A DNA stretch of 64,000 nucleotides from Diphasiastrum complanatum. Its lineage: Eukaryota > Streptophyta > Lycopodiopsida > Lycopodiales > Lycopodiaceae. The stretch is from the NCBI GenBank assembly GCA_029204225.1, contig CM055095.1:68222755-68286754 (forward strand). Direction: 5' to 3'. Shown piece by piece: positions 22,094 through 33,292 of the stretch. Made by a program: the position numbers and the translations under genes. Each line of letters begins with the position of its first letter. Position 1 is the stretch's first letter. The notes below the pieces were generated by a model, which ran no database searches, was not told where the DNA came from, and saw only the letters and a program-made list of their open reading frames with translations.

Positions 22094-22501
22094 AAATGTA
22101 AGACGACCACATCAATGTAGCACGACTTTATTATTTGGCAGCCCTCACTTCGACACTACACGTTGATATGGTAGAGCTATGGAAAATCCATGACTTTCTC
22201 TGGGGTATGCTCCACTACTACAAACACATGCCCTTCCTTAACAAACTACACTAGCAAATGATGGAAGACATCAGCAACAAAATTTACCAATCCCCACAAC
22301 AACAATGTCGTCTCCAAGAAACTCAAAAAATCGAGGACGAAAATGCTTCGATTGGTGTGGGACCGCCAATCCAATAAGGAGGGGGAAGATGTTAGCAACT
22401 GTGTAGCATAGTGAAAAAAATAAAAAAGAGAAATAACATTCTGTGTCATGTGTATTGTAAGCCCGCGTATGAGTATTTGTCAATAAACTTCCACTATGGC
22501 A
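22094..22501. other. Non-coding; expected site of the copia 5' LTR
   Basis: A weak TTGATATCAATGGC at the gag start may be a decayed initiator-Met primer site. I cannot match this stretch to the 3' LTR at 17.5-18.1 kb, so the 5' LTR is lost or very diverged. Confidence 0.35.
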
Positions 22502-23224
22502 TGTGTTTTGTAAGTCCATGGGTAAAAGCTTAAATAAATAAAATAACTTAAACTTAGACTTCGAACTTAGACTTAAGAAACTTAAGCTTAGAAAGATTCT
22601 AAGTTAGCTTAAGTTACAAAGTTAGAAACTTCTAAAGTTCTAATTTCCAAGTTAGAAGTCTTAGAATGGCTAGTTTAGAACTTATTCCATAAGCTAGTGA
22701 AAGCTGATGGAAGGCCCTCCTTGCTATAAGAGGAGAGGTATTTCCCATGTACACAACACTTTGTGATTAAGGAAAAATTACTATTGTGATTATCTTGCAT
22801 TTCATTGTGTTCCCATTGGAAGGTGCATAGCTTGAGGGAAGGTGCTCGGACCTCCTCTTGTCTCCTTTCATTGGCTTTTAATAATTGCATAATTTTATTT
22901 GCTTATTGCTTAGTTTAGCCGCAATTCTTATTATCTCCCTTTGGGTGTTAAAGTAGGATTTAGATTAAGCATCTTGCTAGTTGGGAAGCCCTAGCAAGAT
23001 CTTGACATTTTTGTTCACCTTTGCTAGTTGGGTACCGCCTTAGCCACACTACTTTATTCTGAGCACCAGTTGGGAAGCCTTGGCGCTCCTTCTGTTTATG
23101 TTTTTATATCACAGTTTTTAAAGCTTTGTAGATCTTAGAAGGTGGACGACCGATCTACCACTATACTACGCACTAACCTCTTCTTTAGACCTAGACACTT
23201 AGTGAAGTAGAAATATTTCCAACA
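22502..23224 (+). repeat. LTR-like segment ending at a primer-site motif (start estimated)
   Basis: Ends CCAACA at 23224, immediately followed by TTGGCGTCGGTGCCG (23225-23239), a plausible plus-strand primer-binding site. The start is a guess based on a TGTTTTG word. No gag or pol of the same element follows; a copia RT begins near 23.58 kb. Confidence 0.4.
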
Positions 23225-23579
23225 TTGGCGTCGGTGCCGCTTTTTAAGTTTATCTACATAGCTTTTTTGTTTTTCTTTTTGCATTTTCTAATGTGCTTGT
23301 GTGTATGCTTTTCTATTTCTTTTCTTCACACTCCAGCACAAGAATTTTCTTTAGGTCCCAAACAAGCTAGTGTGCAACCTATCAAGCCATAGCAAAGCAA
23401 CAAAATTGTCAACTTGGGCATATTCTCTGAAAGAAGTGACCCGAGTGACATTTTTTTTAACCAAACAAGTATATCAGAATTCGCCAAGCTGTCTGCAGCC
23501 ATAATAGGCCCTGAGCTTTCATTCTATCACCTCCATGAATTCTGAATCTACTCAGATTTTTTAAAAACAACCTGAGCTC

Positions 23580-24720
23580 ACAAAGCTCTGTATGATTTGA
23601 AACAGTCTCCAAGAGCCTGGTTTTAGAAAATAAATACATTTCTAATCAAGAATGATTTCATTCCAAACTTGGCAGACTCAAATGTTTATATTAAGTCTGT
23701 ATCAAATTCCTTCATAATCATCACTCTTTATGTTGATGACACATTTTTGTTTAGTAACAATTTAAATTTGTTGAAGGATACCAAATGCTTGTTAGCACAA
23801 GAATACAAGATGACATATATGGGTCCTGCACATTACTGTCTTGGCATTCAAATTTTCCGAATTCGACCCAGTAGGCATATTTTCATCAGCTAGTAGAGAT
23901 ACCTCACCAATGTGTTGAAGAAATATGGAATGGCCAAGTGAAAACCAAGCCACTTCCCACTCGACCCTGGTTTGAAGCCGTCAAAAGAGCAATGTCCAAA
24001 ATTTGAGTCAGAGAAGGAGGAAATGAAGCAATATCCATTTCACTCCATAATTGGTTCATTGATGTATGTTATGCTCTACACTCGACCCGACCTTGCTTAA
24101 TCAATCAGCTCTCTCAGCCAATTTCTTTCAAATCCAAGTCCAGTCCATTGGAAGGCTCTCATTAAAGTCATGAAGTATGTCCAGGCTACAAAACACCTTT
24201 GCATTTGCTATGGAGGTAGCCAATCTACCAACATTCTCGAAAGCGATACAAATGCAAATTGGACATGCGATATAGACACAAAACAATCGACATCTAGATT
24301 TGTGTTCTTGTTCAATCAAGGCCCAATTTCATGGACCAGTCAGAAATAGACCTCTGTAGCATTATCCTCCATAGAATCAGAATACATAGCTGCCACAAAT
24401 GCTACCAAGGAGGCAATTTGGCTGAGAAACCTGTTTGCAGATATCAAAATTATCCAGTCACATCCAACAACCCTCTACTGTGACAATCAAAGTGCCATTG
24501 CACTATCTCTGAATCTGAGATTCCACTCTTGAAGTAATCATATCAAAATCTGATATCACTATCTTAGAGAGAAAGTACAAAACAAGGAAATTTCTTTGGT
24601 TTACTACACGACAGAGTTATAGACAACAAATTACTTCACCAAGGCTCTAACAAAGGAGCATCATCTCAAATTTAACAACCTACCAAATCTGAAGATCAAA
24701 TTTTTTCAGGATCTACATTA
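23580..24720 (+). pseudogene. Ty1/copia RT-RNase H remnant
   Basis: Plus strand with many stops. A-L-Y-D-L-K-Q-S-P-R-A-W at about 23585, T-L-Y-V-D-D-T-F-L-F-S (RT active site YVDD intact) at about 23730, G-S-L-M-Y and T-R-P-D-L-A, then the RNase H stretch E-S-D-T-N-A-N-W, S-S-I-E-S-E-Y-I-A-A and L-Y-C-D-N-Q-S-A-I-A. It runs into a polypurine tract AGAGGGAG at 24721, so this is the 3' half of the element. Confidence 0.9.
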
Positions 24721-24728
24721 AGAGGGAG

Positions 24729-25455
24729 TGTTGTAATTCATGCTCAAGCCAATTTCATTAGGTAATGAGCATCTTGAAATCTGTTCATACCTATTCGAAA
24801 AAAAAAGTACACAAAACTATGAAGACTTGAAATTTTAGCAAAGGATCGAAAAAATCCGAATCAAATTTTTTCAACCCAAGACTATTTTTCGACCCAGTGT
24901 CGTTCTTGTCAAAGAGAGATTTTTTGACCTTGGGTCAGGTCGAATCGATTCCAATTTTTTAGATTATGGATTGGATCGGGTTCGATAAATTCGAGAGTCT
25001 TCGACCCTGGATCGAACAGGTCTAATAAATCTAGCTCTCCTCTTCCAATTATCCATTGAGAAAAGCATTAGTCACGTCAAGTTGAATATCTCTTAGGGCT
25101 TTAATACACTGTTCATCTAACAGGCATCTTGTGTATCAATGTACAGGTAATATTCTGCAATGATGTTCAGTGACTATGTAGGCTTATGTAGAATTAGTTA
25201 GTTGTTAATTCTAATTATCTAGCTATCAACAATTTCAGCTAAAGATCGATTGAGCGCCCTATTGTTTCGCGGCCAACTTCAAGCTTCTGTACTCACATTT
25301 ATGATTTTCTCTGAGTGCATTTTTGTGTCTACATTATTGTTTCCATTGCGCATTGCAATATTCGTTTCATCTTGAATTCATAGTTGGTAACTGACACACT
25401 ACCGATCTATCTCCATCTGCTCACCACTTCTGCTGCACACCGCGTTTCCATCAAA
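24729..25455 (+). repeat. Copia 3' LTR (end estimated)
   Basis: Begins TGTTGTAATTCATGC straight after the polypurine tract, the standard 3' LTR junction. The distal end is not certain. No partner LTR was found in the window. Confidence 0.6.
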
Positions 25456-25517
25456 ATCTGATAGGTGAAGCATACTTACTACACACTAGATGAGATGCCA
25501 CCAATATATGATGGAGA

Positions 25518-25766
25518 TTGTTTATTGAACATCCCTGTATTGAGGACAAAAATTCAACGTCTGGGATGGAAGCTAAATATGATGGATGTGCTTGGACTGA
25601 ATATGTCATTACAAAAGCAAGTTTCTCTGGCGTTGTTCGAAAAGAAAATTGTGCAAGTCACTTGATGTGCATAAATGATTTATGTCTCTTCAATATAAGA
25701 TTTGGACAAAGAAATAAAAAGAATGGAGAGGTAGAATTGCCAAGATACAATAAGTTGGAGTGGTAG
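25518..25766 (+). pseudogene. Unrecognised Cys/His-containing frame
   Basis: An 82-codon plus-strand frame with E-N-C-A-S-H-L-M-C-I-N-D-L-C, a C-x3-H-x2-C-x4-C arrangement. It vaguely recalls the zinc cluster of some MULE-type transposases (WRKY-GCM1 group), but nothing else of such a protein is visible nearby. The start codon is arbitrary. Confidence 0.3.
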
Positions 25767-26382
25767 GAGAAGAATATGGATCTTTGGTCATGCATTGTTT
25801 TGATAGCCCACAATGCATTGCTTTATGCTATTGATGTGTATATTATTGTTTGTCTAGTTGTTGGACCCTTTCCATGACTCCCTAATCGGATGGATCTAGA
25901 GGGCAAAGAGGGGGTTTTATGGATCTAATCTGGGTGAGTATGGCTTGTAGTATCGGGCTTTGCTCCAATGGAGAGAGGGTAAACTACGAGATAGGAATGG
26001 GAATCTAAGCCTACTAAGGGTTTCAAGCTTAGTGTAAGATCTAAAAGTGGAACTACTTAAATCTAGGGGTGAGATTCATCTGTCTTTCTTCTTTTTTTTG
26101 GAGTTTTCTTGTTTCTACTTTTATCTTTTCTTGGATCTTGGTTGCCTTTGGTTTATCTAGGCATCTTTAGCTCTAGATCTTCTCCTCAAGAGGTAGATCT
26201 TCTCAAGGGAGGTGGAAAAGGGAACCTACCTAAGGATATTCGTGATCTCTCCAAAATGTGGATCTAACACCAATTTTTCTTGTGTGTTGATTTTGTGGAT
26301 TAGTTTTAGAGGGATAGATGGATGAATGCTTCTGCTAAAGTAAGACTCAACATCGAATGGAGGTACAAAATTGGTTATCTGA
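25767..26382. other. No gene recognised
   Basis: AT-rich spacer with short, family-less open frames. Confidence 0.4.
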
Positions 26383-27416
26383 CCATTCGGGCTTCCTATT
26401 TGTTCATGCAAGTTTCTCTCAACGTTTCCCATTGGTTATAATAGATAGCTAGGAAAACTTACTCCATTAAAAAAAATTGGACTATTGAACAAAAAACTAC
26501 AAAAGTAGTCTGGGCCCCATGCCCTAGCTACATTACTTGTGGGACAAAGAACATTTCTGAACAAACAACGTTGAATTTCAGTAGCATTGGTTGGGTCCAC
26601 GAACATGTGACCACCGTCTGTACAAAATTTTGAATGATTTCCGTCAAATTTGAAGGTCTTGACCAACAAACTAGCCCTTGTGCCCTTTCCCATGCTCAAC
26701 TTCAATAAAGGTCCCAAGTCACCTATCTGACCATTCGGTGTCTAGTCTATTCCTACTCATTTTTCTTGAAATTGCCCACTAGCTAGAATTGACAGTAGGA
26801 GAAACTGAAATGTTGAATGAAGCTCGTCCATATTGGGTCCACGAACCTGTGACTCCCTTCCATATGAAAAGTTGAATGATAGTCATTGAATCTGACCAAT
26901 TTCAGATCTTTACCGACTAACTAGCCTTGAATCCCTTTCCTGGTTTTTAAATAGAAATCCCAAATTAGCCATTTGACTATTCAGCATCTAGTCTATTTCC
27001 ATCTCTCTCGATATTGTCCATTGGTAACCAATTTTGGTCAGAGAAACTGGACCGTTGAATGTAGAATTGCAAAAGTAGTTTGAACCCCATGCTCTAATTG
27101 AGTTACATGTGGGATGAAGGGTATCTTTGAGTAAATGATGTCGTATTTGAGCAGCATTGTTTTTGTCCAGTCCATATTGGGTCCACGAACTTGTGACCAC
27201 CCCCTATTCAGAATTCCAAACAATATCCACCAGATCCGACTAATTCTAGATCTTGACCGGCCAACTATCCATGAAGCCCTTTCCTAGACTCAACTTTGAA
27301 CAGAGGTCCCAGATCACCTACCTGACTATTCCTATAGGTTCCTCTCAATGTTGTCCACTAGCCAGAATAGATAGCAGGAGGAATTGACCTCGTTCGAGAA
27401 AGTAGTCTGGGTCCCA
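26383..27416. repeat. Degenerate tandem repeat, unit about 360 bp
   Basis: Three head-to-tail units start with CTGACCATTCGG / TGACCATTCGGTGTCTAGTC / TGACTATTCAGCATCTAGTC: about 26383-26745, 26745-26980 (shortened) and 26980-27330. A fourth, cut unit ends at 27416. Shared landmarks are GGGTCCACGAAC-TGTGACC, AGTAGTCTGGGCCCCATGC and GACCAACAAACTAGCC. The last unit is interrupted by the LTR at 27417. The open frames in each unit are not convincing proteins. Confidence 0.75.
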
Positions 27417-28050
27417 TGTGTGAAGAAATATAAATCATTAAGATCCAATCTATTATCTTGATATTTGGTTTAGAAAGGCAACACAACCTACAACATTTGC
27501 AACATAGAAAATCAACATCCACTTAATGGAAGAGATGCAAACTCAACAAGATATTGATCAAACATCAAACATATACAAAATGAAGTTGCTTTCCATACAA
27601 AAATAGTAAGCTATTGTATTTCACACATGTAGATCCGAATATAGCATAATATGAGCATTCTACACACAAGAGTGCAAGTATTACCAATATAGTCCACCAA
27701 TGGATAGATGAACCCAAGAGAACTCATTTATAAGCATGAAATGAGATGAGAGAGAGAGAATGCTTCTCTTCCCATGTATGTACAACTATATATAGCAAAT
27801 CAATGTCTCATTAATAATCTTGGTTTCCCTCCATATCAATAATGTGGACTAGATTCAATGTCTCCAACATTTTGAATCTAGCAAACTCGACCTCCTACTA
27901 TTTCCCTCACTTTCTAAAAGTGGTATCTCAAGAAAATTTGAACTAAAATATCTTTGAAATGACTATCTCTAAGTCTAAAATGTAAATGGACCTCAATTGC
28001 CAAATAAACAAATATGACCAAAATATCAAACTAGTTGACAATTTCTCACA
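27417..28050 (-). repeat. Copia LTR, minus-strand orientation
   Basis: Ends TGTGAAGAAATA (27417) and AATTTCTCACA (28050), a 634 bp LTR with inverted ends. Just outside lies CTCCCTCTTCAAC, the reverse of a polypurine tract GAAGAGGGAG, which makes this a 3' LTR. The LTR end and adjacent internal DNA match 45974-46230, a second copy of the family. Only about 70 bp of the element body remains. Confidence 0.8.
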
Positions 28051-28235
28051 CTCCCTCTTCAACTAGTTTTAGCATAGACTTTGAGAATACTCTAAGTGAA
28101 GTCCTAGACTACGACATGCTTATGTGGCAGACATCAGACCTATGCCATGCCTATGTGGCCTACCACGCAAGCCTATAGTAGGCCTGCGTGGCTTTTCACA
28201 TGGCAACTTTCGAGTCCAACTATCTCTCTCTCTCT

Positions 28236-28639
28236 CTTAAGTGTAGAACATACCTCATCTTGCTTGGATGGTCTTTAATTCCTTCTAAGATGCATCTCTC
28301 TTTTTTTCTACAAAAGCAAACAATGAAAATCAAATCATTCAATAACTTTGTTCTCAAAGAATCACTGTTAGATTACAAATTAATAAAAAAAAATGAAATG
28401 CACAAATGAAATGTAACCTACATCAATTTGAGATGTAGAAGATACTATGAAGTGCACTTTATGAATCAATTTTAATCTTGCAAAATTTAGGATGTATAAC
28501 ATACCTCATGTATTTGCTTGGATTGTCTCCTTTCCATCAAATTGCATCACTTTCTTCTACAAAAGCTAACAATGAACAATCATTCATTAATCTTGTTTTA
28601 AAATAAACATTGTTAGTTTAGAAAAACCAATAAACAATA

Positions 28640-28640
<1 letters not shown>
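28236..28640. repeat. Diverged duplication of about 250 bp
   Basis: 28236-28400 and 28486-28640 share CATACCTCAT, TTGCTTGGAT, TTCTACAAAAGC and ACAATGAA in the same order. No gene. Confidence 0.5.

Positions 28641-28641
<1 letters not shown>

Positions 28642-28714
<73 letters not shown>
28642..28714. repeat. (TC)n microsatellite
   Basis: About 36 TC units without interruption. Confidence 0.95.
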
Positions 28715-28717
<3 letters not shown>

Positions 28718-28979
28718 ATCTTCTCTTCAAACATCCCAAAAATCGATCTCCAAAAAGAGTCGGGGACACCCAAATTTTCATTTCGCGGGTTTGTTTTTTG
28801 TTCCTAAATTTTTGCGTGACAGTGCTACGCCAAAATAAAAAAAATCAGGACCTTTGCCACATGTGGAAACACTCTCTGGAAAATTTCTTGGAGATTTCCA
28901 ACCATGGCACAACCACATGTGGCAGATTTCTAGGTTTGCGTGGTAGTGCCACGCATATTCAAAATTCAAAGTAGCCCGA

Positions 28980-29010
28980 CCCCACCCCCCCCCCCCCTCC
29001 CCCCCCCCTC
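28980..29010. repeat. Poly-C tract
   Basis: Two runs of ten or more C separated by single T bases. The Gly- or Pro-rich frames over it are artefacts. Confidence 0.9.
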
Positions 29011-30355
29011 ACAAAACTGTTTGGAGGAAGGTTCGATGATGGAAAATTTTGACGGCATGGCAGTGCCACACGTCCATTGCCAAACGAGGGCCGATGGGTC
29101 AAATCTGGTCCCCATCTTATGTGTGTGGCAATGGGCTTATATTTGTAGTTGTCGAGGTAAATCATTCACAAGTAGTTTTTAGACCTTTGCACCATAAGCA
29201 ATGAAAGATTTGTTTTTCTAGCTATAGTCCTTTGGCTCTTTTTGACTACGTGCACCATTTTGCCAGCAAAATGGTATCTGCAGTCAATATTTCAGATATG
29301 ATTGCACGAGTTTTTTTGTTACTACAAACACCATTCTGCCGGTAGACTACCAACAAAATGGTGTCTATAGTCAAAATTTTTGCATTTGCACATTTGCACA
29401 TTTGCTAATAATCATGGAACTATCCTCAACTTATTGTAAAATATTTTTTGTTCGCCTTACAATAGTACCTCAAAATCTTTATGTCATCTTCTGTGAATGG
29501 TTGTAAGAACTGAAGGTGAATAATATTGAAGGCATGCTTGTTTTTCTCTATATGTTTTGCAGTTCAAATTACATAAATCAATTGCTATATATTGCTAAAG
29601 TTGTGATTTTAGCCTCTTGGTCTACCTTTTGTGCTTTCTCCACTGAAACAATGCTAAAAAAAAACGCATTTTCAAAATAGAGTTGGCATGTTTTGTTCAC
29701 ATTTAGCTATGCGTACTCACATTCAAAGGAAAATTTTTCTTGATGTTGTCTTGAGTTTCACTCTGTTGGAGATTAAGCTCACAGTTTCCTCCATGGTGTT
29801 TGAATATCATTCAAGACTCTTCTAGCACATTTTTTTGATCCTTGAATTAAATCATTGATCGAGGATTAGATGCAACCTCTTTAGGCTTCTGTCTACTCAT
29901 TTGATACTTGTAGAAATCATAGTTTTCTGTGTTGCTATTTTGCATATTTAGTCGTGTTTCTTAACACAGATCGCAGTACCTACACAACGACTTTCATTTT
30001 GTGTGCAGAGCAATGCCTGGTAAAATACATGGGTTTCTGTGTAGCAGTTCGACACCTGCAACTTTCTACATAGAATCGAATCAACTGAACTATTCGAAAG
30101 ATGAATACATCGACCTTCTGGCTAATTCTCATCTTTGGAGAAAAGGGTTTCCATTTCCGTCAATCTCTACATTCGAATGTCATTTCAAACCATTTGAAGA
30201 AGATCAAAGACCTGATTGATTACAGTCTCTCAATTGCTTTTCTCAGCTCGTTCATGACTCCTTTAAAATTCAAGCAGACGACGACTGTCTCTGATGCCTG
30301 AGGAACGAACACTATCTTCCTACACTAACCTAACCTCAAAGACCATACATAAGCA
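29011..30355. other. No gene recognised
   Basis: AT-rich. A pair of related words with inverted parts, ACCATTTTGCCAGCAAAATGGT near 29250 and a variant near 29330, can form small hairpins. The frames at 30001-30301 have no family resemblance. Confidence 0.4.
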
Positions 30356-30775
30356 TAAACGGGCTATAATTGGTAGCCGAATGCTTACTACTATTATTGG
30401 CAAACTTGATCAATGGAAGATACTTCTCCCAATCATATTGCCGTTGGGAAGCATATGCTCGTAGCATTTGTTCCATCGTCTGATTTGTTCTCTCCTGTCT
30501 GTCCATCCGTTTCAGGATGATCAGAAGAACCCAAGCTTAGAGTTTTTAGTTTAGCAAACAGCCGACCAAAAGTGACCGGTGAACTTCGGATCGCGATCGC
30601 TCACAATACCACTTGGTAATCCATAAAGTCTAAACGTACGCTCTACAACTACTTGAGCAAAATCAGATGTATTTTTAGCGGTCATTACGCAAATAAACAT
30701 AGCTGATTTGGTAGGATGGCTAGTCAAAACCAAAATTCCAGTATCATGTTTATTCATCCGGGGTAGTCTTACCAT
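30356..30775 (-). pseudogene. Ty3/gypsy integrase fragment
   Basis: The minus strand carries V-V-E-R-T-F-R-L-Y-G-L-P and I-V-S-D-R-D-P-K-F-T-G-H-F-W, the second Asp region of the gypsy integrase core. Further down, W-T-D-R-R-E-Q appears across a frame break, the usual Q-T-D-G-Q-T-E-R-x-N region. An isolated fragment upstream of the GRAS gene's 3' end. Confidence 0.85.
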
Positions 30776-31513
30776 GATCTAAGTCCTTTGTTATTGATCT
30801 GATATATTATAGAGTCTAAGTTATGATTCTCCAATCACAACTCTCCAAATTTCCGAGACCATACCATATCATAAGAGTGCATCACAATTCTTAGAAGACA
30901 CATGAGTTGTTGAGCAAAAAGTCCTTTCCATCTGGAAAGAGTATATTCCGAGGTCATCTGGAAAGTGCATATTCCGAGGTCACTGGACTAACTCTAGGCT
31001 CAAGGGTTCCACTTCCTCCGTGCCCCATTTTTTATTCTATCTTACAAAAAAATGCCCAAGAAAACTGTTTAAAATAGCGCATCTTATTGTAGTGATGAAG
31101 AAGCCATTTGGCTTAGAACATTATTCTTAGATTTGAAAGTACGAACTTTTGAAGACATAAAAGATTCAAGCGATTCTGATATCAAATGCTTTGACTCCCG
31201 AGCTCGGCAGCAATGCATTCAGCATTACTGGAATCTGAGAACTAAGCTTTACCAACAAAAGCCTAATATGCTTGGAACAGATATGTTGTACGAATGAAGA
31301 TAACAAGTAAACTCTTCTACCTTTATTTAAGTGAAATTTTCAATAAATGGAATTTACTAGGCTTATCATAGCTCGCCTTTTTATGACTTTCTAACACTAC
31401 TTAATTCAGATTCTCCAGTTCGTACTGAAAGACATTTCCAGTCATCGTGAATCGAGTACAAATATCAAAGCAAAGACAAGTTTAATTACAGCATACATGG
31501 CAAAAAATCGGTA
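30776..31513. other. Downstream region of the GRAS gene
   Basis: AT-rich non-coding DNA between a gypsy fragment and the GRAS stop codon. It should contain the 3' UTR. No single clear polyadenylation signal can be preferred. Confidence 0.4.
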
Positions 31514-33292
31514 TTAACAGCTCCAAAATGACGCAGACACTAAAGGTTTGCACTTCCATTTCAACAGCAGTTTATTCTCATCTTGATCCAATCCATACTC
31601 ATTTGTAAACATCCCCAGAAGAAGCTTTGCTTGTCTACGATTGTAACCGCTTACCGCAGCTTTCCTGAATGTCCCTGCGAGTATAAGTTTACGCCAAGTA
31701 GTTCCAGTGAAGTCTCTGTTTTGAACAAGTTGGCCTTGTTGTCGGTAAGATGAATTGGTTAGAGCACTGTATATTCTATGAGCAAGATATCTACCCTCCG
31801 CAAGAAATTGGGTTGATTTGCAAGAGAATATGGCGTCCAGTGAATCGAAGATGGTATAGTAGTGCTCCAGCGTTTCGACGAAGTACCCCACAAACGTATG
31901 TGGTATGGACGTCGTCAGCTCTTCCTCCACTAAGGCAATCAATTTCGGAGAAAGCTTCTGCATGGCATTGAAAAAGGAGGAGACTGAAGCTGATGAGATG
32001 GGGGAGGCGTGCAAGAGATGGAGCATGCAATTCACCACCAGAGGCTCCCTATCTACCACGTTCAACCCCACCACGAGAAACTCGTCATCCTCCTGCTGGA
32101 TTATCGCCTGCTGGAATGAGAAGGGCAGATTGAGAGCAGCTGCACAGCGCGAGAGATTTTCTCCAGCTTCATCAACGCTGACAAGACCTCGTGGGAATTT
32201 ACAAGGGCGAGTCAAAGCTGTGATGCGTAAGTATGGAGGGCCCTCAGGCCGTGCTGCGAGATCTTGCATCAGCGATGGCCACTGCAATCCTTCCATTACG
32301 TCATAGTCAATAATGTGGAGTCTTCTTTCTCCCTTTGCAACCTCTAGGATAGCTTGATTTGCAGAAAAATAGCCGAATTTGGCGTAGGGAAAAAGATTCT
32401 GGAGCGCTTCGAAGGCGCAGAGAGATCCACCACTGCTGGGGAGGTCAGGAGCTGCTGGACTTATCCCATCAACGAGGAACTGCATGGCGTCGCAGAAGTA
32501 AGCCGCCACACGTTGGATGGTGTTGCCGGATAGGGACACCATCTCTCTGAGCCGTTCCAATATCACCGCAGTGACATCACTACGTGAAGAGGAGGAGAAG
32601 GACACTGCACTTGCGAGGAGTAGATGGATGAGCCTGAGCTCGGTGAGGTCCTCCTGGGGAAACAAACCCGCCACAGCTTGGAAGGGAAATTGAGGTAGAA
32701 GCTCAGTTTCTGCCAGCACCTCAGTGTTCACTTGTGTTGCCGTTGGCTGCAGCATAACGTCATCGATGTCAATTGGGTTTGGAGCAGAGATGTCTCTATC
32801 CATGCTATCTTGCATTTGTACAGACATAGCCTCCTGAACGCGGGATGGATCGTCTGAGGAGGTGATGCATTCCCCAGAAGAGATGGAGACACAACGTGGC
32901 GATGGAATTGGTGAACTCTGCAATCTCCCATAGTGCATCTCCAGGAGAATACTCTCCATCAAATCTGAGTTCTCTTCTGCCCGGAGTGCCTGATCCGAGT
33001 AACCAAATGTGTCGTAGGTCGAATTGGAGGCGTCACTACCATCAAATTCGCCAAAACAATCCATCCAATCATGTCCTTGCCAAAGCTGCATGGATGAGCT
33101 GCTCTTGAGCGAAGACCCGCAGCTCAAGCTAGGCAAAGAAGGCAGAGACGACTCCGTTATGGGGAAAGACTTGTTAGTGCTGCCGTTGATAGAATAACAC
33201 ATGGCTGGGCTATCTGAAAGATGGATCGCCATGATTGAACTGCTAGTACCACTGAGAGCTCTAGCTTCTTTCTGCCACACTTTACTGCCCAT
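31514..33292 (-). CDS. NSP2-like: GRAS-family transcriptional regulator, NSP2-like
   Basis: An intact, intronless protein of 592 residues from ATG at 33292. An open frame extends five codons upstream to a TTG, but the ATG in M-G-S-K is preferred. The first ~215 residues are Ser-rich and variable. The GRAS domain follows: leucine region I with L-R-L-I-H-L-L-L-A-S-A-V, a VHIID motif as L-H-I-I-D-Y-D-V then E-G-L-Q-W-P-S-L-M, a PFYRE-like V-E-T-L-E-H-Y-Y-T-I-F-D-S-L-D, and a SAW region ending W-K-C-K-P-L-V-S-A-S-F-W. The D-Y-D-x-x-E-G-L-Q-W-P-S wording is typical of NSP2. In legumes NSP2 works in the nucleus with NSP1 in symbiotic and strigolactone-biosynthesis gene control; whether this copy does so is inference. 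It is the only clearly functional gene in the window, and mobile DNA lies within about 1 kb on both sides. Confidence 0.93.
   Translation of the reverse strand: MGSKVWQKEARALSGTSSSIMAIHLSDSPAMCYSINGSTNKSFPITESSLPSLPSLSCGSSLKSSSSMQLWQGHDWMDCFGEFDGSDASNSTYDTFGYSDQALRAEENSDLMESILLEMHYGRLQSSPIPSPRCVSISSGECITSSDDPSRVQEAMSVQMQDSMDRDISAPNPIDIDDVMLQPTATQVNTEVLAETELLPQFPFQAVAGLFPQEDLTELRLIHLLLASAVSFSSSSRSDVTAVILERLREMVSLSGNTIQRVAAYFCDAMQFLVDGISPAAPDLPSSGGSLCAFEALQNLFPYAKFGYFSANQAILEVAKGERRLHIIDYDVMEGLQWPSLMQDLAARPEGPPYLRITALTRPCKFPRGLVSVDEAGENLSRCAAALNLPFSFQQAIIQQEDDEFLVVGLNVVDREPLVVNCMLHLLHASPISSASVSSFFNAMQKLSPKLIALVEEELTTSIPHTFVGYFVETLEHYYTIFDSLDAIFSCKSTQFLAEGRYLAHRIYSALTNSSYRQQGQLVQNRDFTGTTWRKLILAGTFRKAAVSGYNRRQAKLLLGMFTNEYGLDQDENKLLLKWKCKPLVSASFWSC

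Noticed and set aside
29240-29370. Hairpin pair around CCATTTTGCCAGCAAAATGG as a microRNA precursor
   Set aside because: The stems are very short and the two copies are simple diverged repeats; no long foldback of precursor type.
31750-32550. Several plus-strand open frames within the GRAS gene
   Set aside because: They lie antisense to a conserved GRAS domain and show no family resemblance; they are shadows of the coding strand.
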